Made by a program: the position numbers and the translations under genes. Of a stretch of 64,000 bases of DNA, positions 1 through 8,383 are shown piece by piece (the stretch's first letter is position 1; every line of letters starts with the position of its first letter). The notes beneath the pieces were generated by a model, which saw only the letters and a list, made by a program, of their open reading frames with translations, did no database searches and had not been told where the DNA came from. The DNA is from ATM1 sp003577165 (GTDB lineage Bacteria > Armatimonadota > Fimbriimonadia > Fimbriimonadales > ATM1): assembly GCA_030263715.1 (NCBI GenBank), contig SZPM01000004.1:62001-126000 (forward strand), read 5' to 3'.

Positions 1-714
1 CCGGACGACGTCTTCCGATTCACCTTCACTCCGGCCCTCCAGCAGGGCGTCCGAATCGGGCCTTACTACGAGGAGTGGCTGACCTTTCGAGCCGAGACGC
101 TGCGGGACTGGGTCCGGGAGGCCGCAAGAGCCGTCCGTGCGGCACGTCCGGGAGCGCTTTTCGGCGTGTACGCCGGGTCTGGCTATTTGGAGTATCCGAA
201 GTTCGGCGCAAACTGGGCCGCGGACCAATTCTCGGCCGGCTTTTGGTTCCTGACGCCCGCGTATGCGAAGACCGGATTCGCCTCCGAACTCGATCTCTTC
301 ATTCCAGGCTGTTACTATCCCACCCCGACGATGGCCGACGGCCTCGAGGAGGGAATCCCGATCGGCAACACGATCGAGGCGGCCGGCCAACTCGCGAATC
401 GCGCAGTTCGGGACCAGGCGTGGACGTATGCGGGGATTGCACTGGACCAATACACGGGCAACCCCGATGGCCTCCTCCGAGCGCTCCAAGCAGCCTGCGG
501 CAGTTCGCAGGGCGTGATGGTGTTCGATCTGTCGCATGGCATCGAGCCAATGTGGCCCGTCTTCCGCAGGGCCTTCGCGAATCCTGCCGCGTCACCGGAT
601 GCCCAAAGCGACTTGCTTGCAGCCGTGAGGAAAGAGAGGGCGCGCCGCGACAAAGCGGGAGTCAAGGAGCCTCCGGTGATCATTCCCGGCGGCCTTCCCG
701 GCGTCGGTCTCTGA
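1..714 (+). CDS. Glycoside-hydrolase-like TIM-barrel protein, C-terminal part (5' end outside window)
   Basis: The reading frame is open from base 1 and ends at TGA 712-714, so at least 237 C-terminal residues are present and the start lies upstream. The visible part reads like the second half of a TIM barrel of the 'alpha-amylase family / family 10-like glycosidase' group: a Tyr-Tyr-Glu-Glu-Trp segment near residue 26, an Arg-rich helix, then a strand reading ALFGVYAG and a late strand reading GVMVFDLSHG. The tail (about residues 205-237) is charged and then Gly/Pro-rich. Substrate and catalytic acids cannot be assigned. A competing frame at 75-797 is a shadow: its product is Arg/Ser-rich and resembles nothing. 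Confidence 0.6.
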   Translation, partial: PDDVFRFTFTPALQQGVRIGPYYEEWLTFRAETLRDWVREAARAVRAARPGALFGVYAGSGYLEYPKFGANWAADQFSAGFWFLTPAYAKTGFASELDLFIPGCYYPTPTMADGLEEGIPIGNTIEAAGQLANRAVRDQAWTYAGIALDQYTGNPDGLLRALQAACGSSQGVMVFDLSHGIEPMWPVFRRAFANPAASPDAQSDLLAAVRKERARRDKAGVKEPPVIIPGGLPGVGL

Positions 715-751
715 ATCCTTCCGCTGCGTCAGAAGGTCCTAACCTCTTGGG

Positions 752-1738
752 TTGGCAAAGAAGTCGAAGGAAGGCCTCCAGATCGCCCAGCAGTTGATTC
801 CGCCGGGTCGCCAAAGGCGAATCGAACTCCCGGTTTCTCACCTCTCGACAGGCAACCTGATCGCGATTCCCGTAGTCGCCTTCAACGGCGCGCTTCCTGG
901 CCCAACCGTCTGGATCTCCGCTGGGATTCATGGCGACGAACTCAACGGCATCGAGATCGTCTCGCAGGTGATGCGTCGGCTGCGACCTCAAAAAATGCGC
1001 GGCGCAGTGCTCTGCGTGCCCGTGGTCAACGTATTCGGATACCTGACTCAGAGAAGGTACATGCCGGATCGACGCGACCTGAACAGGGTGTTCCCGGGAT
1101 CCGCGCGCGGCTCCATGTCTTCGCGCGTCGCGAACCTCCTGATGGAGGAAATCGTTCGAAAGTGCGAGTTCGGAATCGACCTGCACTCCGGATCGAACAA
1201 TCGCGCGAACATGCCACAAGTCAGGATCGGGTTCGGCGACAAACGATCTTGCGACTTGGCCGCCAAGTTTGGCGCGCCGGTCGTTGTGAACGCGCGACTC
1301 CGTGATGGATCGCTGCGCGCCGTCGCCAACGCGCGCGGAGTGGAAGTTCTCGTCTACGAGACCGGCGAAACCCTCCGATTTGATACAGAGGGAATCCGGA
1401 TCGGCGTTCGCGGCACGCTCCGCGTTCTCACCGAACTCGGCATCCTGGAGAGCGATGAAGACGCGGAGCCTCTCGAGGAGCCGAGCTGGGCCTGGGAAAG
1501 CACCTGGGTCAGGGCGGAGGGGGGCGGAATCGCGCACGTACTCGTGTCGCCTGGAACCGACGTCAAAAAGGGAGAAGAGGTTGTCGAGATCGGCGACATC
1601 TTCGGCCGCTCCACGACTCGCGTCAAGGCGCCCTTCGACGGTCTCGTCATCGGTAGCCTCGTTTGTCCTCTCGTCAGCCGAGGCGATGCGTTAGTTCACC
1701 TGGCCAAGGTGAACGGTTCCCGGCCTCATCCAGACTGA
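752..1738 (+). CDS. Succinylglutamate desuccinylase/aspartoacylase family protein
   Basis: A 328-residue zinc amidohydrolase of the M14-like AstE/AspA group, which cleaves N-acyl amino acids or related amides. The zinc site is visible: His and Glu in GIHGDELNG (about residues 54-62) and a later His in DLHSGS. Residues 104-112 (DRRDLNRVFPG) match the family's substrate Arg/Asn region. The last 80 residues form a lipoyl-like barrel (VSPGTDVKKGEEVVEIGD), as in the AstE/AspA subgroup found beside ring-cleavage or peptidase genes. The start is TTG; no ATG fits, and a weak GAAGG lies about 15 bases upstream. The true substrate is unknown. Confidence 0.85.
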   Translation: MAKKSKEGLQIAQQLIPPGRQRRIELPVSHLSTGNLIAIPVVAFNGALPGPTVWISAGIHGDELNGIEIVSQVMRRLRPQKMRGAVLCVPVVNVFGYLTQRRYMPDRRDLNRVFPGSARGSMSSRVANLLMEEIVRKCEFGIDLHSGSNNRANMPQVRIGFGDKRSCDLAAKFGAPVVVNARLRDGSLRAVANARGVEVLVYETGETLRFDTEGIRIGVRGTLRVLTELGILESDEDAEPLEEPSWAWESTWVRAEGGGIAHVLVSPGTDVKKGEEVVEIGDIFGRSTTRVKAPFDGLVIGSLVCPLVSRGDALVHLAKVNGSRPHPD

Positions 1739-1745
1739 CGGCTCT

Positions 1746-3890
1746 CTACTTGCCAAACGATGCCGGAAGGCTGATTTGCAAGTTCTTCACGAGGAACGCA
1801 TACTGGTCCGCCGACTCCTCGATCACCTTCGAAATCGGCTTGCCCCCCCCGTGACCGGCCGAGGTCTCGATTCGAATCAAACAGGGCGCCGGCCCAGCCT
1901 GACACTCTTGAAGCCGCGCGGCGTACTTGAAACTGTGCGCCGGGACGACCCGGTCGTCATGATCCCCGGTTGTTACGAGTACGGCCGGATAACTCGTCCC
2001 AGGTTTCAAGTTGTGATACGGCGAGTAGGACAGGAGTACCTTGAAGTCCTCGGGGTCGTCCGGCGATCCGTAATCGGAAACCCAGGCCCACCCGATGGTG
2101 AACTTGTGAAAACGAAGCATGTCCATCACTCCGACCGCCGGAAGCGCAGCGCCGAATAGGTCTGGTCTCTGGTTGACGCACGCTCCGACGAGCAAACCGC
2201 CGTTGCTTCCACCTTCGATCGCGAGTTTAGCTGGCTTCGTGTACTTCTCGGCAATCAAATACTCGGCGGCGGCGATGAAGTCGTCGAAGACGTTTTGTTT
2301 GTTCTTCAAGCGACCGCCATCATGCCATGCCTTTCCGTATTCACCGCCGCCACGGATGTTTGCCACAGCAAACACGCCGCCCATCTCCATCCACACCAGG
2401 TTGATGACAGAGAAGTAAGGCGTCTGTGATACGTTGAATCCTCCGTATCCGTTGAGGAGCGTTGGATTGGAACCGTCGAGCCGAATCCCCTTCTTGTGAG
2501 TAATGAACATCGGCACCCTGGTGCCATCCTTGCTCGTGTAGAAGACCTGCTTGACCTCGTAATCCTCCGGATTGAACTTCACCTGAGGCTTTCTGAAAAC
2601 CGTCGACTTGTCATGCGCGGTGTCGTACCGATAGATCGTCGTGGGCACCGTGAAACTCGTGAACGAGTAAAAGGCCTCCTGGTCGGCGAACTTCCCGCTG
2701 AAGCCGCCGGCGGTTCCGATTCCCGGAAGGTTCACTTCTCCGATCGGAGTCCCGGTCGTCGAGAATCGCTTGACGGTCGTTTGCGCATCATGAAGATAAC
2801 TTGCGAGGAGCGACCCGCCGACTGCCGCGACGCCTTCCAGTTTGTCGCTCGACTCAGGGATCACCGTCTCCCAAACCGGCCTGCCCGGCACCGAGACATC
2901 CGCCGAGACGAGCTGATTCATGGGCGCGTCTTTGTCGGTGACGAACCACAGCGTGGCTCCTTGGTTGCCGACGAAGGTGTACTCCGCTTCTGCCTCCCTC
3001 ACGAGCCAGATCGGGCTGCCGCCCGTGTCCGCGAGATCCTTGAATAGCACACGGTTCTCGCGATTGGTGCCCTGCCACACGGTGATGATCAGGTATTTGC
3101 CGTCTTCTGTGACCTGGCCTCCGAATCCCCACTCCTTTTCGTCCGGACGGTGGTAGATCAGCACATCTTCCGATTGGTCTGTTCCGATCCGGTGGAAGTA
3201 GAGTTTGTGATAGTAGTTTGCGGCCTGAAGCGCCGCGCCTGGTGCGGGAGCGTCATATCGGCTGTAAAAGAATCCCTTTCCGTCTTTGGTCCAAGACGCG
3301 CCCGAGAACTTGACCCACCGAATGCGATCGGGCAAGTCCTTGAGCGTCCGGACGTCGCGGACTCGCCACTCGGTCCAGTCGGAACCCGCGGAAGCGAGGC
3401 CATAGGCAATGTAGTTCCCGTCACGGCTGATCGCATAACCTGCGAGCGCGACCGTGCCGTCCTTCGAGAGTTTGTTTGGATCGAGAAGCACGCGCGGCTT
3501 TGCGGAGAGGCTGTTCGCCACGTACAGAACGCTCTGATTCTGCAAGCCGTCGTTCTTGGTGAAGAAATATCGCCCCCCCTCTTTCGATGGAACCCCGAAA
3601 CGCTCGTACTTCAGCAGGTTCATCATCCGCGAGCGAATGCGCGACCTTTCTGGAATGCCCGAGAGATAACCAAATGTCAATTTGTTCTGGGCCTCGATCC
3701 AGGCGCGGGTCTCAGGAGAGTCTGCGTCCTCCAGCCACCGATAAGGGTCCTCGACACGCGTGCCGAAGAATTCGTCAACTTGGTCAACCTTCTTTGTCTG
3801 GGGGTAAGTCATCTTCTGCGTCGCCATGGCCCAAGCGCACACGAGCGGAGCGAAGGCAGCAACAAGGGTCGTGATGCCTGTGCGGGACAT
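1746..3890 (-). CDS. Prolyl oligopeptidase (S9A family), secreted
   Basis: A 714-residue serine peptidase that cleaves short peptides after proline. A signal peptide covers about residues 1-21 (cleavage after CAWA), so it is probably periplasmic or exported. An N-terminal seven-bladed propeller (about 70-430) is followed by an alpha/beta-hydrolase domain. The nucleophile is Ser562 in EGGSNGG; the acid is in GDHDDRVVP and the His in AGHGGGK, so the triad is complete. It converges with the aspartoacylase-family gene, only 7 bases separating the stops, and stands alone on its strand. Length matches the family (about 700). Confidence 0.95.
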   Translation of the reverse strand: MSRTGITTLVAAFAPLVCAWAMATQKMTYPQTKKVDQVDEFFGTRVEDPYRWLEDADSPETRAWIEAQNKLTFGYLSGIPERSRIRSRMMNLLKYERFGVPSKEGGRYFFTKNDGLQNQSVLYVANSLSAKPRVLLDPNKLSKDGTVALAGYAISRDGNYIAYGLASAGSDWTEWRVRDVRTLKDLPDRIRWVKFSGASWTKDGKGFFYSRYDAPAPGAALQAANYYHKLYFHRIGTDQSEDVLIYHRPDEKEWGFGGQVTEDGKYLIITVWQGTNRENRVLFKDLADTGGSPIWLVREAEAEYTFVGNQGATLWFVTDKDAPMNQLVSADVSVPGRPVWETVIPESSDKLEGVAAVGGSLLASYLHDAQTTVKRFSTTGTPIGEVNLPGIGTAGGFSGKFADQEAFYSFTSFTVPTTIYRYDTAHDKSTVFRKPQVKFNPEDYEVKQVFYTSKDGTRVPMFITHKKGIRLDGSNPTLLNGYGGFNVSQTPYFSVINLVWMEMGGVFAVANIRGGGEYGKAWHDGGRLKNKQNVFDDFIAAAEYLIAEKYTKPAKLAIEGGSNGGLLVGACVNQRPDLFGAALPAVGVMDMLRFHKFTIGWAWVSDYGSPDDPEDFKVLLSYSPYHNLKPGTSYPAVLVTTGDHDDRVVPAHSFKYAARLQECQAGPAPCLIRIETSAGHGGGKPISKVIEESADQYAFLVKNLQISLPASFGK

Positions 3891-3964
3891 GACGGGATAC
3901 TACCGGAAGTTCAGGACACGAGGGGATTGCATCAGCCGCGTCCCGGCGTTCCATACTCGTCCCA

Positions 3965-4489
3965 GTGCAAAACGTGCGGATTCGCCCTTGGGTCCCCAGC
4001 GACGACGTGCAGGAATTGACGCGCCTCCTGCATCGGGCCTATCGGCCTCTGTTGGAAATGGGCCTCCACTTTACTGCAACGTCGCAGCCGGAGGAAGTTA
4101 CGATCGATCGGATCTCGCAGGGCGAAACCTACGTTGCGGAGTGCGACGGCAAGATCGTTGGGACGATCACCCTCGTCGGCCCCGGAGGCGTCAACCGCCG
4201 CGCGCCAGCCCTTTACAGCGATCCAGACGTTTGCTATTTCACGCAATTCGCCGTCGAACCAGATCTGCAGAGAGCCGGCATCGGCAGGGCCCTGCTAAGT
4301 CATGTAGAGGCCCGTGCTTGCGAGTTGGGCGCGAAGAGCATCGCTCTCGACACAAGCGAATTGGCCCATCACCTCATTCAACTGTATGAGCGGTGGGGCT
4401 ATCAAATCGTCGCCACGCACTCGTGGGGCGCGCCGGTCAACTACAGGAGCGTCGTGATGGCCAAGTCCATTGAGCGTGGCGCGTTATGA
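3965..4489 (+). CDS. GNAT family N-acetyltransferase
   Basis: A 174-residue acetyl-CoA-dependent acetyltransferase of unknown substrate. The acetyl-CoA motif A is clear: FAVEPDLQRAGIGRALLSHVE (R/Q-x-x-G-x-G/A loop) near residues 95-115, followed by the C-terminal LYERWGYQ strand typical of GNATs. The start is GTG at 3965, diverging from the prolyl oligopeptidase with 74 bases between. Its end overlaps the 3' end of the convergent acyl-CoA dehydrogenase by 6 bases. Confidence 0.88.
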   Translation: MQNVRIRPWVPSDDVQELTRLLHRAYRPLLEMGLHFTATSQPEEVTIDRISQGETYVAECDGKIVGTITLVGPGGVNRRAPALYSDPDVCYFTQFAVEPDLQRAGIGRALLSHVEARACELGAKSIALDTSELAHHLIQLYERWGYQIVATHSWGAPVNYRSVVMAKSIERGAL

Positions 4490-5683
4490 AAACGGCCACG
4501 TCGGCAAAGTGTGCTTGAGAGGCTTGTCCGCCCTCATGCCCAGTTCGTACTCCGCTTGCACGATGGTGTGAATCTCGTGAGTGCCCTCATAGATGACGGC
4601 TCCGCGCGAGTTCCTGAAATAGCGCTCCACAGGGAACTCGTCGGCGTAGCCATAGGCCCCGTGGATTTCGATGGCTTTGTTGGCGGCGTCGAATGCTGCA
4701 GCGCAGTTCGTCCACTTCGCGAGCGACACTTCTCGCGTGTGCCGTAAGCCGACGTTCTTCATCCATCCAACTTGGTAATACAGCAGTCTGCCGATGTCGC
4801 GCCCCTGCACCATCGAAGCGATCATCTGCTGCACGAGTTGCTTCGTGCCGATCGGCTTGCCGCCCACCGTTCTTTCGTTCGCGTACTTCGTGCAGGCGTC
4901 CAAGCACGCGACGATGATGCCCACCGAGCCTGACGCGACGGTGAACCGCCCATGGTCCAGCGCGCTCATCGCAACTCGAAAGCCATCCCCTTCCTCGCCT
5001 AGCATGCAGTCCTCTCCGACTCGCACGTTGTCGAAAAAGATCTCGCCCGTATCTCCGGCGCGAACCCCGAGTTTGCCGTGGATGGCCTTGCTGCTGAATC
5101 CCCGAAGCGTCCGATCCACGATGAACGCAGCGTAGCGAGGCCGCTTAGAGTCCTCCGATCCTCCTGCGAGGCGCGCGATAACCAGGAACTGATCTGCGAA
5201 GTTCGCGAGGCTGATCCAGGTCTTCGAGCCGTTCAAGACATAACCGTCGCCGTCCCGAATCGCCGTCGTTCGAATGTTCGCGGCGTCGCTTCCTGCGTTC
5301 GGCTCCGTCAGAGCGAATCCAGCAATCTTCTTGCCGGTCGCGAGGTCCGGAAGCCACCTCGCCTTCTGCTCCTCCGTTCCCCATTGCATGAGAGTCATCG
5401 TGTGCAGGCCTGTGTGGACGCTCATCACCACGCGAGCGCTGGTGTCTGCCCGCTCCAGTTCCTCGCAGACGATTCCGAGAGAGATGTAATCAGCGTCCAT
5501 CCCGCCGTACTTCGCGGGTACGCAGACCCCCAGAAACCCCGCGGCCCCCATCTTGTCGAGCATCCCCCGATCCGACCGAGCCTCCCGATCCCTCTCGCGT
5601 AGGCCTGGGACGATCTCGGACTGCGCGAACTTGTGCGCCGCTTCGCGGATCTGGTTGTGCTCGGTTGAGAGGGAGAAATCCAT
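4484..5683 (-). CDS. Acyl-CoA dehydrogenase
   Basis: A 399-residue FAD flavoprotein that introduces the alpha,beta double bond into acyl-CoA. Family marks: the N-terminal helical domain (HNQIREAAHKFAQSEI), the FAD/substrate segment FALTEPNAGSDAANIRTTA (about 127-145), and the C-terminal signature ending in a catalytic Glu within RGAVIYEGTHEIH (about 365-377). The Glu position resembles glutaryl-CoA/short-chain types, but chain length cannot be told. The C-terminus has an unusual tail, KPLKHTLPTWPFS. It is a single gene, diverging from the proteasome pair. Confidence 0.93.
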   Translation of the reverse strand: MDFSLSTEHNQIREAAHKFAQSEIVPGLRERDREARSDRGMLDKMGAAGFLGVCVPAKYGGMDADYISLGIVCEELERADTSARVVMSVHTGLHTMTLMQWGTEEQKARWLPDLATGKKIAGFALTEPNAGSDAANIRTTAIRDGDGYVLNGSKTWISLANFADQFLVIARLAGGSEDSKRPRYAAFIVDRTLRGFSSKAIHGKLGVRAGDTGEIFFDNVRVGEDCMLGEEGDGFRVAMSALDHGRFTVASGSVGIIVACLDACTKYANERTVGGKPIGTKQLVQQMIASMVQGRDIGRLLYYQVGWMKNVGLRHTREVSLAKWTNCAAAFDAANKAIEIHGAYGYADEFPVERYFRNSRGAVIYEGTHEIHTIVQAEYELGMRADKPLKHTLPTWPFS

Positions 5684-5791
5684 GGGCGGATTCTACCGGC
5701 GGAAGGCCCTCGACTCCGGGCAGTCTCAGCACGCGCCCGACCCCCCGCCCGTCCCTCTTTTCCCTGTTGGGCGGTACTATTTCGCGAGTAC

Positions 5792-6544
5792 ATGCGCATT
5801 CGCCCTGCGAAATCGTTTGCGGAACTGGTCGACTTCCCGAAGAGTTTGGGCCCTGTGCCACCCGGCGCGACCGAAGCGCACGGCACTACGGTTCTCGCCC
5901 TCCGATTCGATAAGGGAATTCTCAACCTCGGGGACCGTCGAGCGACGTCGGCGAACTTCATCATGTACGACAAGGCGGAGAAGATCCTCTCCCTCGACGA
6001 CTCGACGATGGTGGCCATCTCCGGCTCTTTTGCGCGGAGCGTCGAGATCGTCCGGTACTTGAGCCATGCATTCAAGTACTACGCCCGCACTCAGTTGCAG
6101 GACATGAGCCTGGAGGGAAAACTCCAGGAAGTGAGCCGAGCGCTTTCGGGCAACCTCTCAATGACGATGGAGGGAATCGGCATCTTCGTGCCCGTCGTGA
6201 GCGCATACGACGAGGTGTCGAAGAAGTTCGGCATCTACTTCTACGACGCGATGGGAGCGCGATTCGAGAGCGGCGCGTTCGCAGCGGCAGGATCGGGTTC
6301 AGAGCGGATTCGCGGAGTATTCGACTACATCACGCGATCCAAGGGGCCTTTCGATACCAGGCCGCTCGAAGACGTACTAAAAGACGGAATGCAAATGTTG
6401 GACATTGCCGCGCAACTCGACAGCGCCACGGGAGGGCTGGAGCACGTCCCGCCATTGGCGAAAACTCTCACGGCAGAGGGCATTCGCAGAGTGGAAGATG
6501 AAGTGCTGGCTTCCGCGATTCACTCAGTAACAAAGGCCGGATAA
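5792..6544 (+). CDS. prcB: 20S proteasome beta subunit
   Basis: A 250-residue Ntn-hydrolase forming the catalytic inner rings of a bacterial 20S proteasome. A 31-residue propeptide ends at Gly31; autocleavage would expose Thr32. Counting the mature chain from there, Asp17 (in NLGDRRAT) and Lys33 (in DKAEKI) are both present, so the catalytic set Thr1-Asp17-Lys33 is complete and the subunit should be active. HslV is a less likely reading, because the mature part (about 219 residues) is longer than HslV and an alpha subunit follows 7 bases downstream. The promoter is unclear; TACTAT lies at 5775-5780, very close to the ATG. In Pup and UBact systems this particle degrades tagged proteins. Confidence 0.9.
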   Translation: MRIRPAKSFAELVDFPKSLGPVPPGATEAHGTTVLALRFDKGILNLGDRRATSANFIMYDKAEKILSLDDSTMVAISGSFARSVEIVRYLSHAFKYYARTQLQDMSLEGKLQEVSRALSGNLSMTMEGIGIFVPVVSAYDEVSKKFGIYFYDAMGARFESGAFAAAGSGSERIRGVFDYITRSKGPFDTRPLEDVLKDGMQMLDIAAQLDSATGGLEHVPPLAKTLTAEGIRRVEDEVLASAIHSVTKAG

Positions 6545-6551
6545 TCCCACC

Positions 6552-7235
6552 ATGATCAGTCCTTACGATTGGCAAGAAAGCGTTCACCAGCGCGCCGGAT
6601 ACATCGAGGCGAGGCTCAGGGGGGGGTCGCCTGTGATTGGCCTGGGCATCACGGACGGCGTGCTCCTGTTCACCTATCGAAAGCAAGTCAGGAAGGTGTA
6701 CGAGGTCTACGATCGCCTCGCATTTTCGGCGATCGGTCAGCAAGCGGACGTGGAGTCCCTCCGGCTCACTGCCGTGGACTTTGCGCATCAGGAAGGCTAT
6801 TCGCGGAGCGAAGAGGATGTGACCATTGGCCGAGTCGTCGGCTTTGCCCTGAGCAGCCCCCTAAGACGGGCCTTCGGCGACATTACGACGGCCCCGTTCG
6901 TGATCAACGCTCTGTTTGCAGAGATGAATCGCACGCCTGCCGACGACCTGTTCTTTAAACTCCGCTACGACGGCGACTTCGAAGTTCATCATCAGTACGC
7001 CTGCATTGCCGGAACGCCCGAGGCCGAAGAGCGGATGACGACGCTCTTGGTGAGCCGTTATGATCCGCAGATGGACCTCGATGCGGCAAGGTCTCTGGCA
7101 GATGAGGTCTGGCGGGTCGGCGCAGACCGCGACGCCGACGGCACAGTGGACTCATCGCTGATGCAGGGGGCTCGGCAGGAAGTGGCCCTCCTCGACCGTC
7201 GGACTGCGCGAGAACGGAAGTTCCGACACCTGTAG
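6552..7235 (+). CDS. prcA: 20S proteasome alpha subunit
   Basis: A 227-residue outer-ring subunit that gates the proteasome chamber and docks the ring ATPase. The N-terminus MISPYDWQESVHQRAGYIE is the H0/H1 helix region of bacterial alpha subunits, followed by the Ntn-type sheet without any catalytic Thr. A Ser-rich, acidic C-terminal stretch precedes a basic end, RTARERKFRHL. I do not see the HbYX-accepting features directly, and the end lacks a clear GQYL-type tail. It is co-transcribed with prcB. Unlike the usual actinobacterial layout, no pup, dop, pafA or mpa lies next to it; dop and the modifier gene are at 55.3-57 kb. Confidence 0.88.
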   Translation: MISPYDWQESVHQRAGYIEARLRGGSPVIGLGITDGVLLFTYRKQVRKVYEVYDRLAFSAIGQQADVESLRLTAVDFAHQEGYSRSEEDVTIGRVVGFALSSPLRRAFGDITTAPFVINALFAEMNRTPADDLFFKLRYDGDFEVHHQYACIAGTPEAEERMTTLLVSRYDPQMDLDAARSLADEVWRVGADRDADGTVDSSLMQGARQEVALLDRRTARERKFRHL

Positions 7236-7238
7236 ACG

Positions 7239-7254
7239 TACCCGCCGGCGGGTA
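7239..7254. promoter_or_regulatory. 16-base perfect palindrome overlapping a -10-like box, upstream of pdhA
   Basis: The sequence TACCCGCCGGCGGGTA is fully self-complementary with no loop, which suits a dimeric repressor site better than a terminator. TATGAT at 7253-7258 overlaps its right end and resembles a -10 box; no good -35 box is seen. It lies 3 bases after the prcA stop and about 80 bases before the pdhA start, so it may serve pdhA or end the prcBA transcript. Confidence 0.35.
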
Positions 7255-7333
7255 TGATGTGCCTGCCGCCGAAGCGCCACTCGCAATGCGTTAGCACCCG
7301 AGGTGTCTGGCAATCTGCTGGTAGGAGTTCTCA

Positions 7334-8383
7334 TTGGGAACGAAATCACAGTCATCCAAAAAGGAAAGAGTTTCGCCGCGTACGAATGGCGCAGGATCAG
7401 AGACTCCTGAACAACTCATCGGCTTCTACCGAGAAATGTGCCGCATCCGCGCCTTCGAAGGGCAATCAGAGCGTGCATATCGCTCCGGCCTGGCGGGCGG
7501 CTACCTGCACGTCTACAACGGGATGGAGGCAACCGCCATCGGATGGCTCAGCAGTATTCAACCGGGCGACCCTGTCATCACGGCGTACCGAGACCACGGG
7601 CACGCTCTCTATCTTGGATGCGACGCCTTGGAGTGCATGGCCGAGATCATGGGCCGAGCGACCGGCCTCAGCAAGGGAAAGGGCGGCTCCATGCACCTCT
7701 ACAGCAAGGAACACAACTTCTATGGCGGGTGGGGCATCGTTGGTGGCCACACAGCCCTCGGAGTTGGATTGGCGTTCGGCACCAAATACAGAGGGGGCAA
7801 TGAGGTTACGCATTGCTTCCTGGGAGATGGAGCCGCGAACGCCGGCGTGCTCTACGAAGTCATGAACATGGCCTCGCTTTGGGACCTTCCGGTCATCTTC
7901 ATCATCGAGAACAACGAATTTGCAATGGGAACGCGGCTTGAATATCACGCCGCCGATCCGGAGCTCCACAAACGAGCCGAAGGCTTCAACATGGAGCATG
8001 AACGGATCGACGGTATGGACGTGTTGCAGGTCCGCAAACACGCGAAGCGGATCATTGAAAAGGTCCGAAAAACCCACCGTCCCTATTTCCTTGAAATCAT
8101 GAACTACCGCTTCGCAGGTCACGGGGCCGCGGATAACGACCAAAGCCTCTACCGCACTCCCGAAGAAGTCGAAAGGGCGAAGCAGCGGGATCCGATCCTG
8201 CTTCTCGGAAAGCACTTAACGGAGAACGGTATCGCCTCGGAAGCGGAACTCGAGGCAATCCAACGCGAAGCCGAGGAGGAGATGGAAGCCGTCTACGAGG
8301 CGGCCGCCGCGCAGCCCAAGCCCGAGCCGGACGCGGTCTACGCAGACGTGTACACGGACATGGAGCCGGAGAGGGGCCACTAA
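7334..8383 (+). CDS. pdhA: 2-oxoacid (pyruvate-type) dehydrogenase E1, alpha subunit
   Basis: A 349-residue thiamine-diphosphate subunit of the E1 heterotetramer that decarboxylates pyruvate (or a branched/acetoin substrate) and passes the acyl group to E2. The ThDP motif is clear: GDGAANAG with the closing Asn-Asn of FIIENN (about residues 163-190). The phosphorylation-loop equivalent YRFAGHGAADND is present. The start is TTG; GGTAGGAG 6 bases upstream supports it. The stop overlaps the ATG of the beta gene (TAATG). No E2 or E3 gene follows, so the complex is completed elsewhere and the exact substrate is uncertain. Confidence 0.9.
   Translation: MGTKSQSSKKERVSPRTNGAGSETPEQLIGFYREMCRIRAFEGQSERAYRSGLAGGYLHVYNGMEATAIGWLSSIQPGDPVITAYRDHGHALYLGCDALECMAEIMGRATGLSKGKGGSMHLYSKEHNFYGGWGIVGGHTALGVGLAFGTKYRGGNEVTHCFLGDGAANAGVLYEVMNMASLWDLPVIFIIENNEFAMGTRLEYHAADPELHKRAEGFNMEHERIDGMDVLQVRKHAKRIIEKVRKTHRPYFLEIMNYRFAGHGAADNDQSLYRTPEEVERAKQRDPILLLGKHLTENGIASEAELEAIQREAEEEMEAVYEAAAAQPKPEPDAVYADVYTDMEPERGH

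Noticed and set aside
75..797. 240-codon open frame overlapping the first partial gene
   Set aside because: Arg/Ser/Gly-rich shadow of the real frame 1-714, which shows normal coding character and a recognisable barrel pattern.
680..1537. Long minus-strand frame opposite the aspartoacylase-family gene
   Set aside because: Antisense shadow: the plus strand encodes an intact zinc site, and the minus product has no family pattern.
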